A stretch of 64,000 bases of DNA. Origin: Marinobacter sp. SS5-14b (GTDB lineage Bacteria > Pseudomonadota > Gammaproteobacteria > Pseudomonadales > Oleiphilaceae). The DNA is taken from contig NZ_JASSVM010000001.1 in the NCBI RefSeq assembly GCF_030541005.1, forward strand, positions 806,001 to 870,000, written 5' to 3'. A model generated the notes under the pieces. The model saw only the letters and a list, made by a program, of their open reading frames with translations. It searched no databases and had not been told where the DNA came from. Positions 1 to 8,506 of the stretch are shown in pieces (position 1 is the first letter of the stretch; each line of letters opens with the position of its first letter). A program made the translations under genes and the position numbers.

Positions 1-2
1 CC

Positions 3-788
3 CTCACCGTGATCCTGCTGGTCATCCCGGTGGTGGTTATTTTTACCCAGGCCCTGAGCGCAGGCTGGACCACATTTGCCGGCAATATTCTTGACGAATA
101 CACGCTACACGCTATCGGTTTAACGCTTTTCGTCGCGCTGCTTACGGTGCCGCTCAACCTGGTGTTCGGAACGGCGTTGGCCTGGTCGGTTACGCGCTTT
201 CGGTTCCCCGGTCGAAAGCTGTTGATCACGCTGATTGATATTCCCTTTGCCGTGTCGCCCGTTGTAGCCGGTTTGCTTTACCTGTTGTTATACGGTCGCA
301 ACGGCTGGCTTGGCGGTTGGCTCAGTACTCACGACGTACAACTGATGTTTGCCTGGCCCGGGATTGTCATGGTGACGGTGTTTGTTACCTGCCCGTTTGT
401 TGCCAGAGAGCTGATCCCTCTGATGCAGCAGCAAGGCAGCGAGGAAGAGGAAGCCGGCGTGGTGCTGGGCGCTTCTGGTTGGCGTATTTTCCGCAAGATC
501 ACACTGCCCAACATTAAGTGGGCGCTGATCTACGGCGTGGTTCTGACCAATGCCCGGGCCGTTGGAGAGTTTGGCGCCGTGTCGGTCGTTTCCGGTAATG
601 TGCGCGGCCAGACCAACACCTTGCCCCTGCACGTCGAGTTGCTTTATCAGGATTACAACATTGTCGGCGCTTTCGCCAGTGCGTCACTGCTGGCTGGCAT
701 CGCCATACTCACCCTCGTGGCAAAGGCTTTTGTGGAATGGAAACAATCCAGTTCAGAGAGTCCAGCGCCGGAAAAAGGAGGTGTCTGA
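3..788 (+). CDS. cysW: Sulfate/thiosulfate ABC transporter permease CysW (5' truncated by window edge)
   Basis: Inner-membrane permease subunit of the sulfate/thiosulfate importer, paired with CysT and driven by CysA. The reading frame is open to the first bases of the window, and the visible protein (about 260 residues) lacks roughly the first 25-30 residues of a normal CysW, so the true start lies upstream; the GTG at 9 is only an internal codon. Several hydrophobic segments surround the binding-protein-dependent permease motif, whose [15 protein letters not shown] stretch near residue 150 is the loop that contacts the ATPase. The C-terminal tail is hydrophilic. The stop at 786-788 lies one base before the cysA start, so the two are translationally coupled. 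The family call is firm; CysW rather than CysT rests on the position immediately before cysA. Confidence 0.9.
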   Translation, partial: LTVILLVIPVVVIFTQALSAGWTTFAGNILDEYTLHAIGLTLFVALLTVPLNLVFGTALAWSVTRFRFPGRKLLITLIDIPFAVSPVVAGLLYLLLYGRNGWLGGWLSTHDVQLMFAWPGIVMVTVFVTCPFVARELIPLMQQQGSEEEEAGVVLGASGWRIFRKITLPNIKWALIYGVVLTNARAVGEFGAVSVVSGNVRGQTNTLPLHVELLYQDYNIVGAFASASLLAGIAILTLVAKAFVEWKQSSSESPAPEKGGV

Positions 789-789
789 A

Positions 790-1911
790 ATGAGCATCAC
801 CATTGAAAAGATAAACAAGGCGTTCGGGCAATTCCAGGCGTTAAACGATGTGTCCCTGGATATTCCTGAGGGTCAGCTTACTGCCCTGCTCGGCCCTTCC
901 GGCTCGGGTAAAACCACCTTGCTGAGGATCATCGCCGGGCTGGAGTCTTCGGATACTGGCCGAGTGCTGTTTGGCGGAGACGATGTCAGTAAACTCCATG
1001 TCCGCGACCGGAACATCGGCTTTGTTTTCCAGCACTACGCACTCTTTCGCCATTTGACGGTTGCGGAAAACATTGCGTTCGGACTGGAATCATTGCCCCG
1101 GAAACAGCGCCCCTCAAAGCAGGACATTCGCCAGCGTGTTGACAAGCTGCTTGAGATGATCCAACTGCCGCAGTTGGCCAATCGTTATCCGGCACAACTT
1201 TCCGGTGGCCAGAAGCAGCGTGTTGCACTGGCCCGGGCATTGGCCACCCAGCCCCGCATCCTGCTGCTGGATGAGCCGTTTGGCGCCCTGGATGCCAAAG
1301 TTCGCAAAGATCTTCGCCGCTGGCTGCGGGCCTTGCACGACGAGTATCACTTCACCAGCATCTTCGTCACCCACGATCAGGAAGAGGCGCTGGAGCTCTC
1401 AGACCAGGTGGTGGTCATGAGCCAGGGCAAGGTCGAGCAGGTTGACAGCCCGACTGAGCTTTACGCCCGGCCCGACAGCCGGTTCGTTTTCGATTTTCTT
1501 GGCCATGTCAATGTGCTTTCCGGGGTTGTTAAAGGCCAGAAGTTAACCCAGGGCGATGCCTGGGTTTCGCTCCCGGGCGCAAAGAGCGATCAGGAGGCGC
1601 AGTTGTATCTGCGCCCTCACGAGGTTCAGCTCAGCCGCACTGCCAACGCCCATGCGCGGCTGCCACTCCGGATTGAATCGATCAGCTTGATTGGCTCGGA
1701 AGTACGAATTGAACTGCAACCCCAGGGTTGGCAAAGCACCGAGCTCTGGGAAACAGGCATGAGCCACGCAGAGTTTGCAAGCCAGAACCCGGCAAGGGGG
1801 GAACTCTGGTATGCCGTGCCCAATGTTGGCCACCTGTTTTTCGAAGACAGCCACCAGCCCAAAACCGTAGACTGGCATTACCAGAACGCAGCAAACGCCA
1901 GTAATATGTGA
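790..1911 (+). CDS. cysA: Sulfate/thiosulfate import ATP-binding protein CysA
   Basis: ATPase subunit of the sulfate/thiosulfate importer (373 residues, usual length). I start it at the ATG at 790, which has a strong AAAGGAGG ribosome site ending about six bases upstream; the frame is open further upstream but inside cysW. Walker [10 protein letters not shown] is near residue 37, the Q-loop follows at VFQHYALF, the ABC signature LSGGQKQR near 137, Walker [13 protein letters not shown], and the switch His in [10 protein letters not shown]-terminal TOBE-like regulatory domain follows ([10 protein letters not shown] onward). It is the last gene of the operon: a strong Rho-independent terminator lies 34 bases past the stop. 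Expression is probably CysB-controlled as in relatives, but no CysB site can be seen inside the window. Confidence 0.95.
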   Translation: MSITIEKINKAFGQFQALNDVSLDIPEGQLTALLGPSGSGKTTLLRIIAGLESSDTGRVLFGGDDVSKLHVRDRNIGFVFQHYALFRHLTVAENIAFGLESLPRKQRPSKQDIRQRVDKLLEMIQLPQLANRYPAQLSGGQKQRVALARALATQPRILLLDEPFGALDAKVRKDLRRWLRALHDEYHFTSIFVTHDQEEALELSDQVVVMSQGKVEQVDSPTELYARPDSRFVFDFLGHVNVLSGVVKGQKLTQGDAWVSLPGAKSDQEAQLYLRPHEVQLSRTANAHARLPLRIESISLIGSEVRIELQPQGWQSTELWETGMSHAEFASQNPARGELWYAVPNVGHLFFEDSHQPKTVDWHYQNAANASNM

Positions 1912-1944
1912 ACCGGCACAGCATACAATTCAGGCTTTTTGATG

Positions 1945-1978
1945 GCCCCGCAACCAAACCGGTTGAACGGGGCTTTTT
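1945..1978 (+). terminator. Rho-independent terminator of the cys operon
   Basis: GCCCCG (1945-1950) followed by CAACC pairs with GGTTG plus CGGGGC (1961-1973), with two unpaired A residues, a five-base loop, and a T5 tract immediately after. It lies between the cysA stop and the monooxygenase start and separates the two transcription units. Confidence 0.9.
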
Positions 1979-2033
1979 GTTGTCTGAATTGGGCGTTATA
2001 GTCAGACCCTACAACAATAATCGGGCAGTAACC

Positions 2034-3518
2034 ATGACGCGGCACCAGCAATGGAATCCCTCTGTTATTATCATCGGCACCGGCTTTGGCGGCATTGGCA
2101 TGGCCATCCAGCTCAAACAAGCGGGCTTTGATCAGGTGACCTTACTGGAAAAAGCATCCCGTGTTGGCGGAACCTGGCGCGACAACACTTATCCCGGTGC
2201 CGCCTGTGATGTCCAGTCTCATCTGTACTCCTATTCTTTTGAGCCAAAACACGACTGGAGCCGAAAGTTCGGTGCCCAACGGGAAATTCAGGCCTACATG
2301 GAGCACTGCGTCGAAAAATACGGGATTGGGCCTCATATACGCTTCAATCAGTCGGTGACGACGGCGAGCTTTGATCGTTCACACAACCAGTGGACGGTGA
2401 ACACTGAATCCGGTGACACCTACACAGCCAATGTTCTCATAACCGCAACCGGACAATTGAACCGACCAGCCATCCCGGATATCCCTGGCCTCGAATCCTT
2501 CAAGGGTGTCATGTTCCACTCCGCACGCTGGAACCACGAATACGACCTTAGCGGCAAGCGGGTTGCGGTCATTGGAACCGGGGCCAGCGCTATCCAGTTT
2601 GTTCCTGCCATAGTCCCGAACGTTGCTAAACTCGATTTGTATCAGCGCTCAGCAGCCTGGGTATTGCCCAAACCGGACCGGGAGTTTTCGGATACCGAAC
2701 AGGCACTTTTCAAAAAGCTTCCCCTGTGGGACCGGGCTTACCGGTCGCTGATCTACCTGAAAAATGAAACCCGTGCGCTTGCCTTTACCCGGTTCAACAA
2801 GCTCCTGGATATCTTCGCTCAGCAGGCCATCAAAGAAGCCAAAGCCCGCGTCACTGATCCGGAAAAGCTCGAGCACATCATTCCGGAATACCAGATTGGC
2901 TGTAAGCGAATACTGATTTCAAACGACTGGTACCCCGCAATCAACCAACCCCATGTCAGCCTCATCACTGATGGAATTGGCCGGGTAAACGCCTCCGGTG
3001 TGGAAACAGTTGACGGCCAACACCGGGAGGCAGACGTCATTATCTTCGCCACCGGCTTCCGGGCCAGTGAGTTCTTGTCACCGCTGCAGATCACCGGTCG
3101 CGACGGTAACTCACTGAATGACGCCTGGGCCAATGGTGCGAAAGCGTTCAAAGGGATTACTGTAAGCGGGTTTCCCAATCTGTTTATGGTGTATGGCCCT
3201 AACACCAACCTGGCACATAATTCTATTTTGTATATGCTGGAATCCCAGTTCCGCTACGTGATCAGCGCCCTCAAGGCCCTGGCCCGTTACCCCGATGCGG
3301 CAATGGATGTCCGCGAAGATCGCCAAAGCCGGTATTGTCAGGTCGTGCAACACGGCCTGGACGGCACCGTCTGGGATACCGGATGCACCTCCTGGTATCT
3401 GGACGCCCAAGGGCGCAATACCGTTAACTGGCCCGGTTTCACCTTCAGTTACCGGTTCGCTACACGGTCGGTAGATACCGCCGACTACACCTTTTCAGAC
3501 CCGGACGTCAGTCACTGA
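2034..3518 (+). CDS. FAD-dependent Baeyer-Villiger-type monooxygenase
   Basis: Predicted flavin monooxygenase (494 residues) of the class that inserts oxygen next to a ketone carbonyl using NADPH, FAD and O2. An N-terminal FAD Rossmann motif GTGFGG is at residues 15-20, the GGTWRDNTYPGAACD segment at 45-59, and a second nucleotide-binding motif VIGTGASA near 179 binds NADPH. The family fingerprint FxGxxxHxxxW is present at residues 156-166, followed by Asn instead of the usual Pro or Asp. I start it at the ATG at 2034: the frame runs back to 1908, but that part would read through the cysA terminator and has no resemblance to the family. An SBF-like transporter follows 14 bases later and is probably co-transcribed. 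The substrate cannot be deduced; steroids, cyclic or long-chain ketones are all possible. Confidence 0.87.
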   Translation: MTRHQQWNPSVIIIGTGFGGIGMAIQLKQAGFDQVTLLEKASRVGGTWRDNTYPGAACDVQSHLYSYSFEPKHDWSRKFGAQREIQAYMEHCVEKYGIGPHIRFNQSVTTASFDRSHNQWTVNTESGDTYTANVLITATGQLNRPAIPDIPGLESFKGVMFHSARWNHEYDLSGKRVAVIGTGASAIQFVPAIVPNVAKLDLYQRSAAWVLPKPDREFSDTEQALFKKLPLWDRAYRSLIYLKNETRALAFTRFNKLLDIFAQQAIKEAKARVTDPEKLEHIIPEYQIGCKRILISNDWYPAINQPHVSLITDGIGRVNASGVETVDGQHREADVIIFATGFRASEFLSPLQITGRDGNSLNDAWANGAKAFKGITVSGFPNLFMVYGPNTNLAHNSILYMLESQFRYVISALKALARYPDAAMDVREDRQSRYCQVVQHGLDGTVWDTGCTSWYLDAQGRNTVNWPGFTFSYRFATRSVDTADYTFSDPDVSH

Positions 3519-3532
3519 GTTAAGACACCATC

Positions 3533-4549
3533 ATGAAGTTCCGTATTGATACCTTCACCCTGTTGTTGCTGGGCGCTATTGTTTTGGCGTCCTTTCTTCC
3601 GGTCACCGGCTCGGCTGCCGAGATGCTGGCTACCGCCGGAACCCTTGCGGTTGCGCTTCTGTTCTTTCTCCACGGGGCGGCACTGTCACGCCAGCAGATT
3701 ATCGAGGGGGCTACCCATTGGCGGCTTCACATACTGATTACCACACTGACCTTCGTGTTCTTCCCACTGGCGGTTCTGCCAATCAACGGGCTCAGTACCA
3801 TCGCACCGGACTGGATGCCAAAAGATCTGGGCCTGGGCTTCCTCTATCTCGGCGTTCTGCCGTCTGCGGTTTCTTCATCCATTGCCTACACGGCAATGGC
3901 CAGAGGCAACGTGCCCGCCGCCATCTGCAGCGCGGCGGCGTCCAACGTCTTCGGCATGATGCTCACACCCTTTTTGCTGTTACTGCTGGTGTCAACGTCC
4001 GGTACAGGTGGCTTCTCGGTGGCCGAAGCCCTGAAGGATATTGTGTTGCAGCTTTTGCTGCCGTTTGCGGTGGGCCATGCCCTGCGCCCCTGGCTGGGCG
4101 GCTTTCTGAACCGCAACGAGTCGCTGATGGCTCGCTATGATCAGTGCGTTATCTGGATTATCGTCTATTCCGCGTTTTCTCATTCCGTTGTGAGTGGCTT
4201 GTGGCAAAACCTTCCCGTTCAAGCCATCGGGCTTGCCATTGCGCTGTGCTTTGGTTTGCTGGGGTTATTTATGCTGATCGCGACATTGATGGTCAGAAAG
4301 CTGGGGTTCAGCCTGGAAGACGAAGCCGCAGTGGTCTTCTGCGGCTCCAAAAAGAGCCTGGCTTCGGGGCTGCCCATGGCCAAGGTGCTGTTTTCCGGGC
4401 ACCCCGGCTTTGGCATGATTGTGTTGCCTATTATGTGTTACAACCAGATTCAGGTGATTGTCGGCGCCATTCTGGCCCAGAAGTATCGAATCAAAATAGA
4501 ACAGGCGTCAGCCGCCCATGCCGCCGAAGATGGCCGTGAGAATTGCTAA
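3533..4549 (+). CDS. Bile acid:sodium symporter-like (SBF-like/YfeH-type) transporter
   Basis: Polytopic inner-membrane protein (338 residues) with about nine or ten hydrophobic segments spread evenly along its length. The overall pattern, including the FLYLGVLPSAVSSSIAYTAM and FCGSKKSLASGLPMAKVLF stretches, matches the YfeH branch of the SBF superfamily, whose members are predicted sodium-coupled organic anion transporters. The substrate is not known for this branch. The start follows the monooxygenase stop by 14 bases on the same strand, so the enzyme and carrier may handle the same compound or its product; this is an inference from spacing only. The 3' end overlaps the convergent J-domain-like gene by 42 bases. 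Confidence 0.85.
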   Translation: MKFRIDTFTLLLLGAIVLASFLPVTGSAAEMLATAGTLAVALLFFLHGAALSRQQIIEGATHWRLHILITTLTFVFFPLAVLPINGLSTIAPDWMPKDLGLGFLYLGVLPSAVSSSIAYTAMARGNVPAAICSAAASNVFGMMLTPFLLLLLVSTSGTGGFSVAEALKDIVLQLLLPFAVGHALRPWLGGFLNRNESLMARYDQCVIWIIVYSAFSHSVVSGLWQNLPVQAIGLAIALCFGLLGLFMLIATLMVRKLGFSLEDEAAVVFCGSKKSLASGLPMAKVLFSGHPGFGMIVLPIMCYNQIQVIVGAILAQKYRIKIEQASAAHAAEDGRENC

Positions 4550-5131
4550 ACCGATTACCCAGCCGATAACTGCGGGCCAGAAGTTCACCATCTGGGGAGG
4601 CTGATCCGTTTCAGCTTCCGCGTTTTGGCTCTCGGCCATCTCATACTCGGGGTAATTCCGGGGGTCAGGCTCCTGAACGGCGTCCTGTACGCTGAACCAG
4701 TCAAACCACTCCCCGAGGAAGCGGGCAACCGGAACGGGGAACGAACCATTCTCCGCCAAGGGACGGATCTGATGCTCAAGCTGGCTGGCGAGCTCTCTGC
4801 GCAGCGGGAGCTGATCCGCAGGGGGCTCACACAAGATCGCTTTCCAGATGCCAGCGTCCTGCTGCCGAACCGGATCGTTCATCAAAGCTTTCACCTGAAT
4901 CACAACTTCCCGGACAACCTGCGCCTCATTGGCGTCAAGTTCACGCTCAACCTGTACTTCAGACTGTGAGTCGCTCATCGTCTGCGGCTCAACCCCGGCG
5001 GCTTCCCGATAGGCTTCAGTCAGTGTTCGGGCCTCTTCACCAGACGCAAATTTCATCTGACGCTCGTAAGCCTCGCGGATTTGTTCCTGGTCTCCGGTCG
5101 GCTCAATGCCCAGAATCTCCCAGCAGTTCAT
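4508..5131 (-). CDS. J-domain-like protein with C-terminal membrane anchor
   Basis: Protein of 207 residues opening with a J-domain-like segment (CWEILGIEPTGDQEQIREAY, residues 3-22), an acidic central region rich in Glu and Gln, and a single C-terminal hydrophobic segment (FWPAVIGWVIGLAILTAIF) that probably anchors it in the inner membrane. The HPD tripeptide needed to stimulate Hsp70 ATPase is absent, so it is unlikely to be a working DnaJ co-chaperone by the standard mechanism. I choose the ATG at 5131, which begins exactly at the domain and has a GGAG ten bases upstream; a longer version starting at 5179 adds an unlikely basic leader. It is convergent with the SBF-like transporter and divergent from the TonB receptor. 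Function unknown. Confidence 0.65.
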   Translation of the reverse strand: MNCWEILGIEPTGDQEQIREAYERQMKFASGEEARTLTEAYREAAGVEPQTMSDSQSEVQVERELDANEAQVVREVVIQVKALMNDPVRQQDAGIWKAILCEPPADQLPLRRELASQLEHQIRPLAENGSFPVPVARFLGEWFDWFSVQDAVQEPDPRNYPEYEMAESQNAEAETDQPPQMVNFWPAVIGWVIGLAILTAIFGGMGG

Positions 5132-5256
5132 AAAACGGTCACTCCAGAAGTGTAGCCTCTGTAAACTTTTTAGAGACAAATGGCTTGGGTTCTCCTAGGA
5201 TTAATGGAGAATCACAACTAAATTTCCAACGCTCTGCCAATTATAGAACGACACCC

Positions 5257-7470
5257 ATGCCCGATACGAATTACCTGTCAGATCCCCAGTTACAGGCACG
5301 CAAGTTGGGAAGGAAGCTCAGCTACGCCATATTCAGCATGACACTCGTCGCTTCGGCATCCGGCCAGGCGAGCGCTGATACATCAGAGCCTGATTTCAAC
5401 GACGAACTCTTAATGTTCGGTGATGACATGCCAGAGGTACTGACCACAACCCGGCTTCGTCAACCCAAAACCCGTGTACCCGGAAGTACTACGGTGATCT
5501 CCGGTGATCAGATCCGCGATCTTGGCATCGTCAATTTGTACGAGGTGTTCCGGTTAGTGCCGGGAATGGTGGTTAATTTTGTCGGTAGCCACCAACCGGT
5601 AACCACCTACCACGGCACGGTTCATTATGAGCAGCGGCGCATGCAGGTATTGGTGGATGGCCGTACTGCTCACCGCGCCACCCTGTCCGACATGGACTGG
5701 GAAACCATGCCAGTTCCGCTGGAAATGATCGAGCGCATTGAAGTTGCCCGGGGGCCTAACTCAGCAGCCTACGGTATCAATGCCTTTCTGGGCACAATCA
5801 ACATCATCACCCGTGACCCAGCAGACACGGCCGGCGTTGAGGCCCGCGTAACCCGTGGCTCCCGAAACCATATTCGATCTTTTGGCTCGGTTGGTGGCGC
5901 AGGGTCGGATGTCGATTGGCGGCTGACGTACGAAAAACGAAAGTTTGGCGGCTTCGATTACCAACTCGGGGACGACGACGAGAAAGTGCCCTTTAACGAT
6001 GGCCACGGCATCAATTCCTTCACCTATGACTCACGCCTGAAATTTACTCAGCAAATGGATGTGGAGTTCAGGGCCGGCATTGTGGATGGCACCAAATATC
6101 AGGACAAGGATAAGAGCGGTGATATGGAACCCTCGGAACATCCGAATATTGAAGTCCGGGACTACTATCTCCAGTCACAGCTGAACTACAGCACCTCCGA
6201 CAATCATTTCTTTCATATCATGGTCGCCGTTGAGAACTTCAATCGCCAGCAGCGGTATCGTATCGAGCTGCCTGACACCATTGCGACATGCTTACGGGAC
6301 CCCAACGCCAACCCGATCTATTTCCGGGACGAAAATCGAAAGCGCCCTTGTTTCGAAGGCACGGGCGGGCCACCGATTGAGGCTCAGGTCAACGCCGACT
6401 ACGAAGACACCCGGCTCGAACTGGAGCTTCAGGACACCCTGATAGTCAACAACGACCTGAAACTCGTGACCGGCGCCGGCTTCCGGAAAGACACACTGCG
6501 CTCAGAGACATACTTCAATGGCCGTGGCAATAACTACCAGTCCCGCTATTTCGGTAATCTCGAGTATTCTCCCCTCTCCTGGCTAACGCTGAACGCCGGC
6601 GGTAACTGGGAGCGAACCAGCACCACCGACGAAAGTTATTTTTCCCCAAGGGTTGCCGCGAATTTTATTGTGAATAGCCGGCATGCCCTCCGGATTGTTT
6701 TTTCAAAAGCCGTGCGTACACCCGATGGCTTTGAACAGGATCAGGATTGGGGGTACACCCTGACCAACGTCAGCCCGGCCATCTACTCTGACCTTGAAGG
6801 CAGGCGCATCACCGTGGCCGATGCTGCGCAAGAACCCGCCATACTGACCCTTGGAAAAGACCTTCAGGAAGAAAAAATCAGCTCCCGGGAAATCAGCTAC
6901 TTTGGGCAGTTTCCCATGAACACCGCCTTGTTGTCGCTGGAGGTACGCGGTTTTAAGGATGAAATGCGCGATATGATCAGCGGTATCATTCAGCACAAAG
7001 AGTGGACCCTGGACAATAACGTCGCCGTAGATCAAAAGGGTTTTGAAGTGGAAGCCACCCTGGAGTTTCCGGGGACGGCCCTGCGTGCCAGTTACGGATA
7101 CCTGGATCAGGATACCTGGTACAGTGGTGCACCGATTATTGATGCATCAGGCTCCGTAGATACCCGTGAACAGGACTACCAGACAGGTCTTCTCACCCGA
7201 CTGTCGGTTCGGCATTCCGGAAGTGTGGCGGCCATTCAGGATTTGCCCTTTGGCCTGAAAGCATCTTCTGCTTTCTACTGGGCGGATGAATTTAATACCC
7301 AGTTTGAACGCATTGACGCCCGTATCGCCAAACGGTTTTTTCGGGCCGATTACACGGCAGAACTGGCCTTTACCCTGCAGCATTACCTGAACCGAGAACC
7401 GGAATTGAGTGGCGACAACCTTATCGAGGATCACAACCAGTTTTTCCTCGAAGCTGGAGTCAGGTTTTGA
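5257..7470 (+). CDS. TonB-dependent outer-membrane receptor
   Basis: Outer-membrane beta-barrel receptor (737 residues). A signal sequence occupies about residues 20-42 (hydrophobic SYAIFSMTLVASASG, likely cleaved after an Ala). The plug domain follows: VPGSTTVISGDQIRDLGI, then VLVDGR and IERIEVARGPNSAAYGINAF, the classical plug signature. The rest is an alternating-residue barrel ending in a terminal Phe (EAGVRF), as expected for BAM recognition. I prefer the ATG at 5257; an earlier TTG at 5185 in frame would give an unusually long leader. The next two genes are a periplasmic binding protein and a histidine kinase on the same strand, which suggests the receptor is part of a sensing system rather than a plain siderophore uptake locus. 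The ligand is unknown; no iron-box could be convincingly identified upstream. Confidence 0.9.
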   Translation: MPDTNYLSDPQLQARKLGRKLSYAIFSMTLVASASGQASADTSEPDFNDELLMFGDDMPEVLTTTRLRQPKTRVPGSTTVISGDQIRDLGIVNLYEVFRLVPGMVVNFVGSHQPVTTYHGTVHYEQRRMQVLVDGRTAHRATLSDMDWETMPVPLEMIERIEVARGPNSAAYGINAFLGTINIITRDPADTAGVEARVTRGSRNHIRSFGSVGGAGSDVDWRLTYEKRKFGGFDYQLGDDDEKVPFNDGHGINSFTYDSRLKFTQQMDVEFRAGIVDGTKYQDKDKSGDMEPSEHPNIEVRDYYLQSQLNYSTSDNHFFHIMVAVENFNRQQRYRIELPDTIATCLRDPNANPIYFRDENRKRPCFEGTGGPPIEAQVNADYEDTRLELELQDTLIVNNDLKLVTGAGFRKDTLRSETYFNGRGNNYQSRYFGNLEYSPLSWLTLNAGGNWERTSTTDESYFSPRVAANFIVNSRHALRIVFSKAVRTPDGFEQDQDWGYTLTNVSPAIYSDLEGRRITVADAAQEPAILTLGKDLQEEKISSREISYFGQFPMNTALLSLEVRGFKDEMRDMISGIIQHKEWTLDNNVAVDQKGFEVEATLEFPGTALRASYGYLDQDTWYSGAPIIDASGSVDTREQDYQTGLLTRLSVRHSGSVAAIQDLPFGLKASSAFYWADEFNTQFERIDARIAKRFFRADYTAELAFTLQHYLNREPELSGDNLIEDHNQFFLEAGVRF

Positions 7471-7522
7471 TTATTACCTTTAGAATGGACCAATATCGGA
7501 GTACCCTGCCAATCAGGACGGT

Positions 7523-8506
7523 ATGAGAGCAAAAGTGCATTCTGAAACTCCAGTCAGAAAGAACGAAGTGCCCGTGGTAGCCCCGTCATGGCTGCTGGCC
7601 TTCGCCTTTTTGTTACTTTGGCCAATGCAGGCTTATTCGCAGCCCGGGCATGAAACTTCGCGGATCGCGTATCTGGCGACGTCGGGCAATGCTGTGCTCG
7701 ATCAACGAATTACTGACCTGATTACCCGTAATCTCAACCGCGACATCAAGCTGAGCACCCTCACTGAGAATCAGCTCCCTTTGCTCGAAAACGAACCTGT
7801 GATTGCCGTCGGTCCCGGGGCGTTCAATCGTGTCAGGCAGGGTAACCGGAATGCTTCCGTTGTGGCGATCCTCGTCGATACCCAGTTCATCAGTGGTTAT
7901 GCCGGCAAATCTGACGGCAGAATAAGTGCCGTCTTGTATGATGTTCCATTGCTACGCCAGGCTCTGACCGGTAAAGCGATCCTCCCCCAGGCCACCAAAG
8001 TGGCCATGCTAGCCAGCTCAGAAGACGATGAACTGTATGAACCACTGCTGGGTCAACTGGCAGACTACAATCTTGAAGGACGAGTGTTCGTTGCCAGCAG
8101 CAAAGATCAACTCATTCCTACGCTTGTGCGCGCACTGAATTACGGGGACTTTCTGCTCGGAGGTCCGGACGACGACATTTTCAACCCGCGCAACATCAAG
8201 CACATTCTTCTGACCGCGTACCGGAGAAACAAGATTTTGATTGGCCCCAATCAGGCGTACGTCAAAGCCGGGGCTCTGGCATCCAGCTACGCCCCCTTCC
8301 CTGCCATGGCGGAAAAAGCCGCGAATTACCTGGAGCAGTATCTGGAGACCGGAAAATTTCCGGCCCCCGCATACCCGGACACGTACAGTGTTGAAGTCAA
8401 TCAGCAGGTTGCAAGGTCTCTCAACATCCCCTTACCTGATCGGGAGTGGGTCGCTAATGCTGTTGAAGAGCTTCTTAAGCAGCCCGTGCAGGAGTCGGTA
8501 AAATGA
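7523..8506 (+). CDS. Periplasmic substrate-binding-like protein (ABC_sub_bind type)
   Basis: Secreted protein (327 residues) with an N-terminal signal segment (LLAFAFLLLWPMQAYSQPG, roughly residues 24-42) and the alternating fold of a type I periplasmic binding protein of the ABC_sub_bind family (VAILVDTQF, AMLASSEDD, and GPNQAYVKAGALASSYAPF in the C-terminal lobe). No ABC permease or ATPase lies nearby. Its stop overlaps the start of the histidine kinase gene by four bases (ATGA), and a TonB receptor precedes it by 52 bases. The context argues that it delivers a ligand signal to the kinase rather than to a transporter; this is inference. Confidence 0.75.
   Translation: MRAKVHSETPVRKNEVPVVAPSWLLAFAFLLLWPMQAYSQPGHETSRIAYLATSGNAVLDQRITDLITRNLNRDIKLSTLTENQLPLLENEPVIAVGPGAFNRVRQGNRNASVVAILVDTQFISGYAGKSDGRISAVLYDVPLLRQALTGKAILPQATKVAMLASSEDDELYEPLLGQLADYNLEGRVFVASSKDQLIPTLVRALNYGDFLLGGPDDDIFNPRNIKHILLTAYRRNKILIGPNQAYVKAGALASSYAPFPAMAEKAANYLEQYLETGKFPAPAYPDTYSVEVNQQVARSLNIPLPDREWVANAVEELLKQPVQESVK

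Noticed and set aside
4625..4969. Open frame of 114 codons on the plus strand, antisense to the J-domain-like gene
   Set aside because: No ribosome site, no recognisable domain, and lies fully within the well-supported minus-strand gene.
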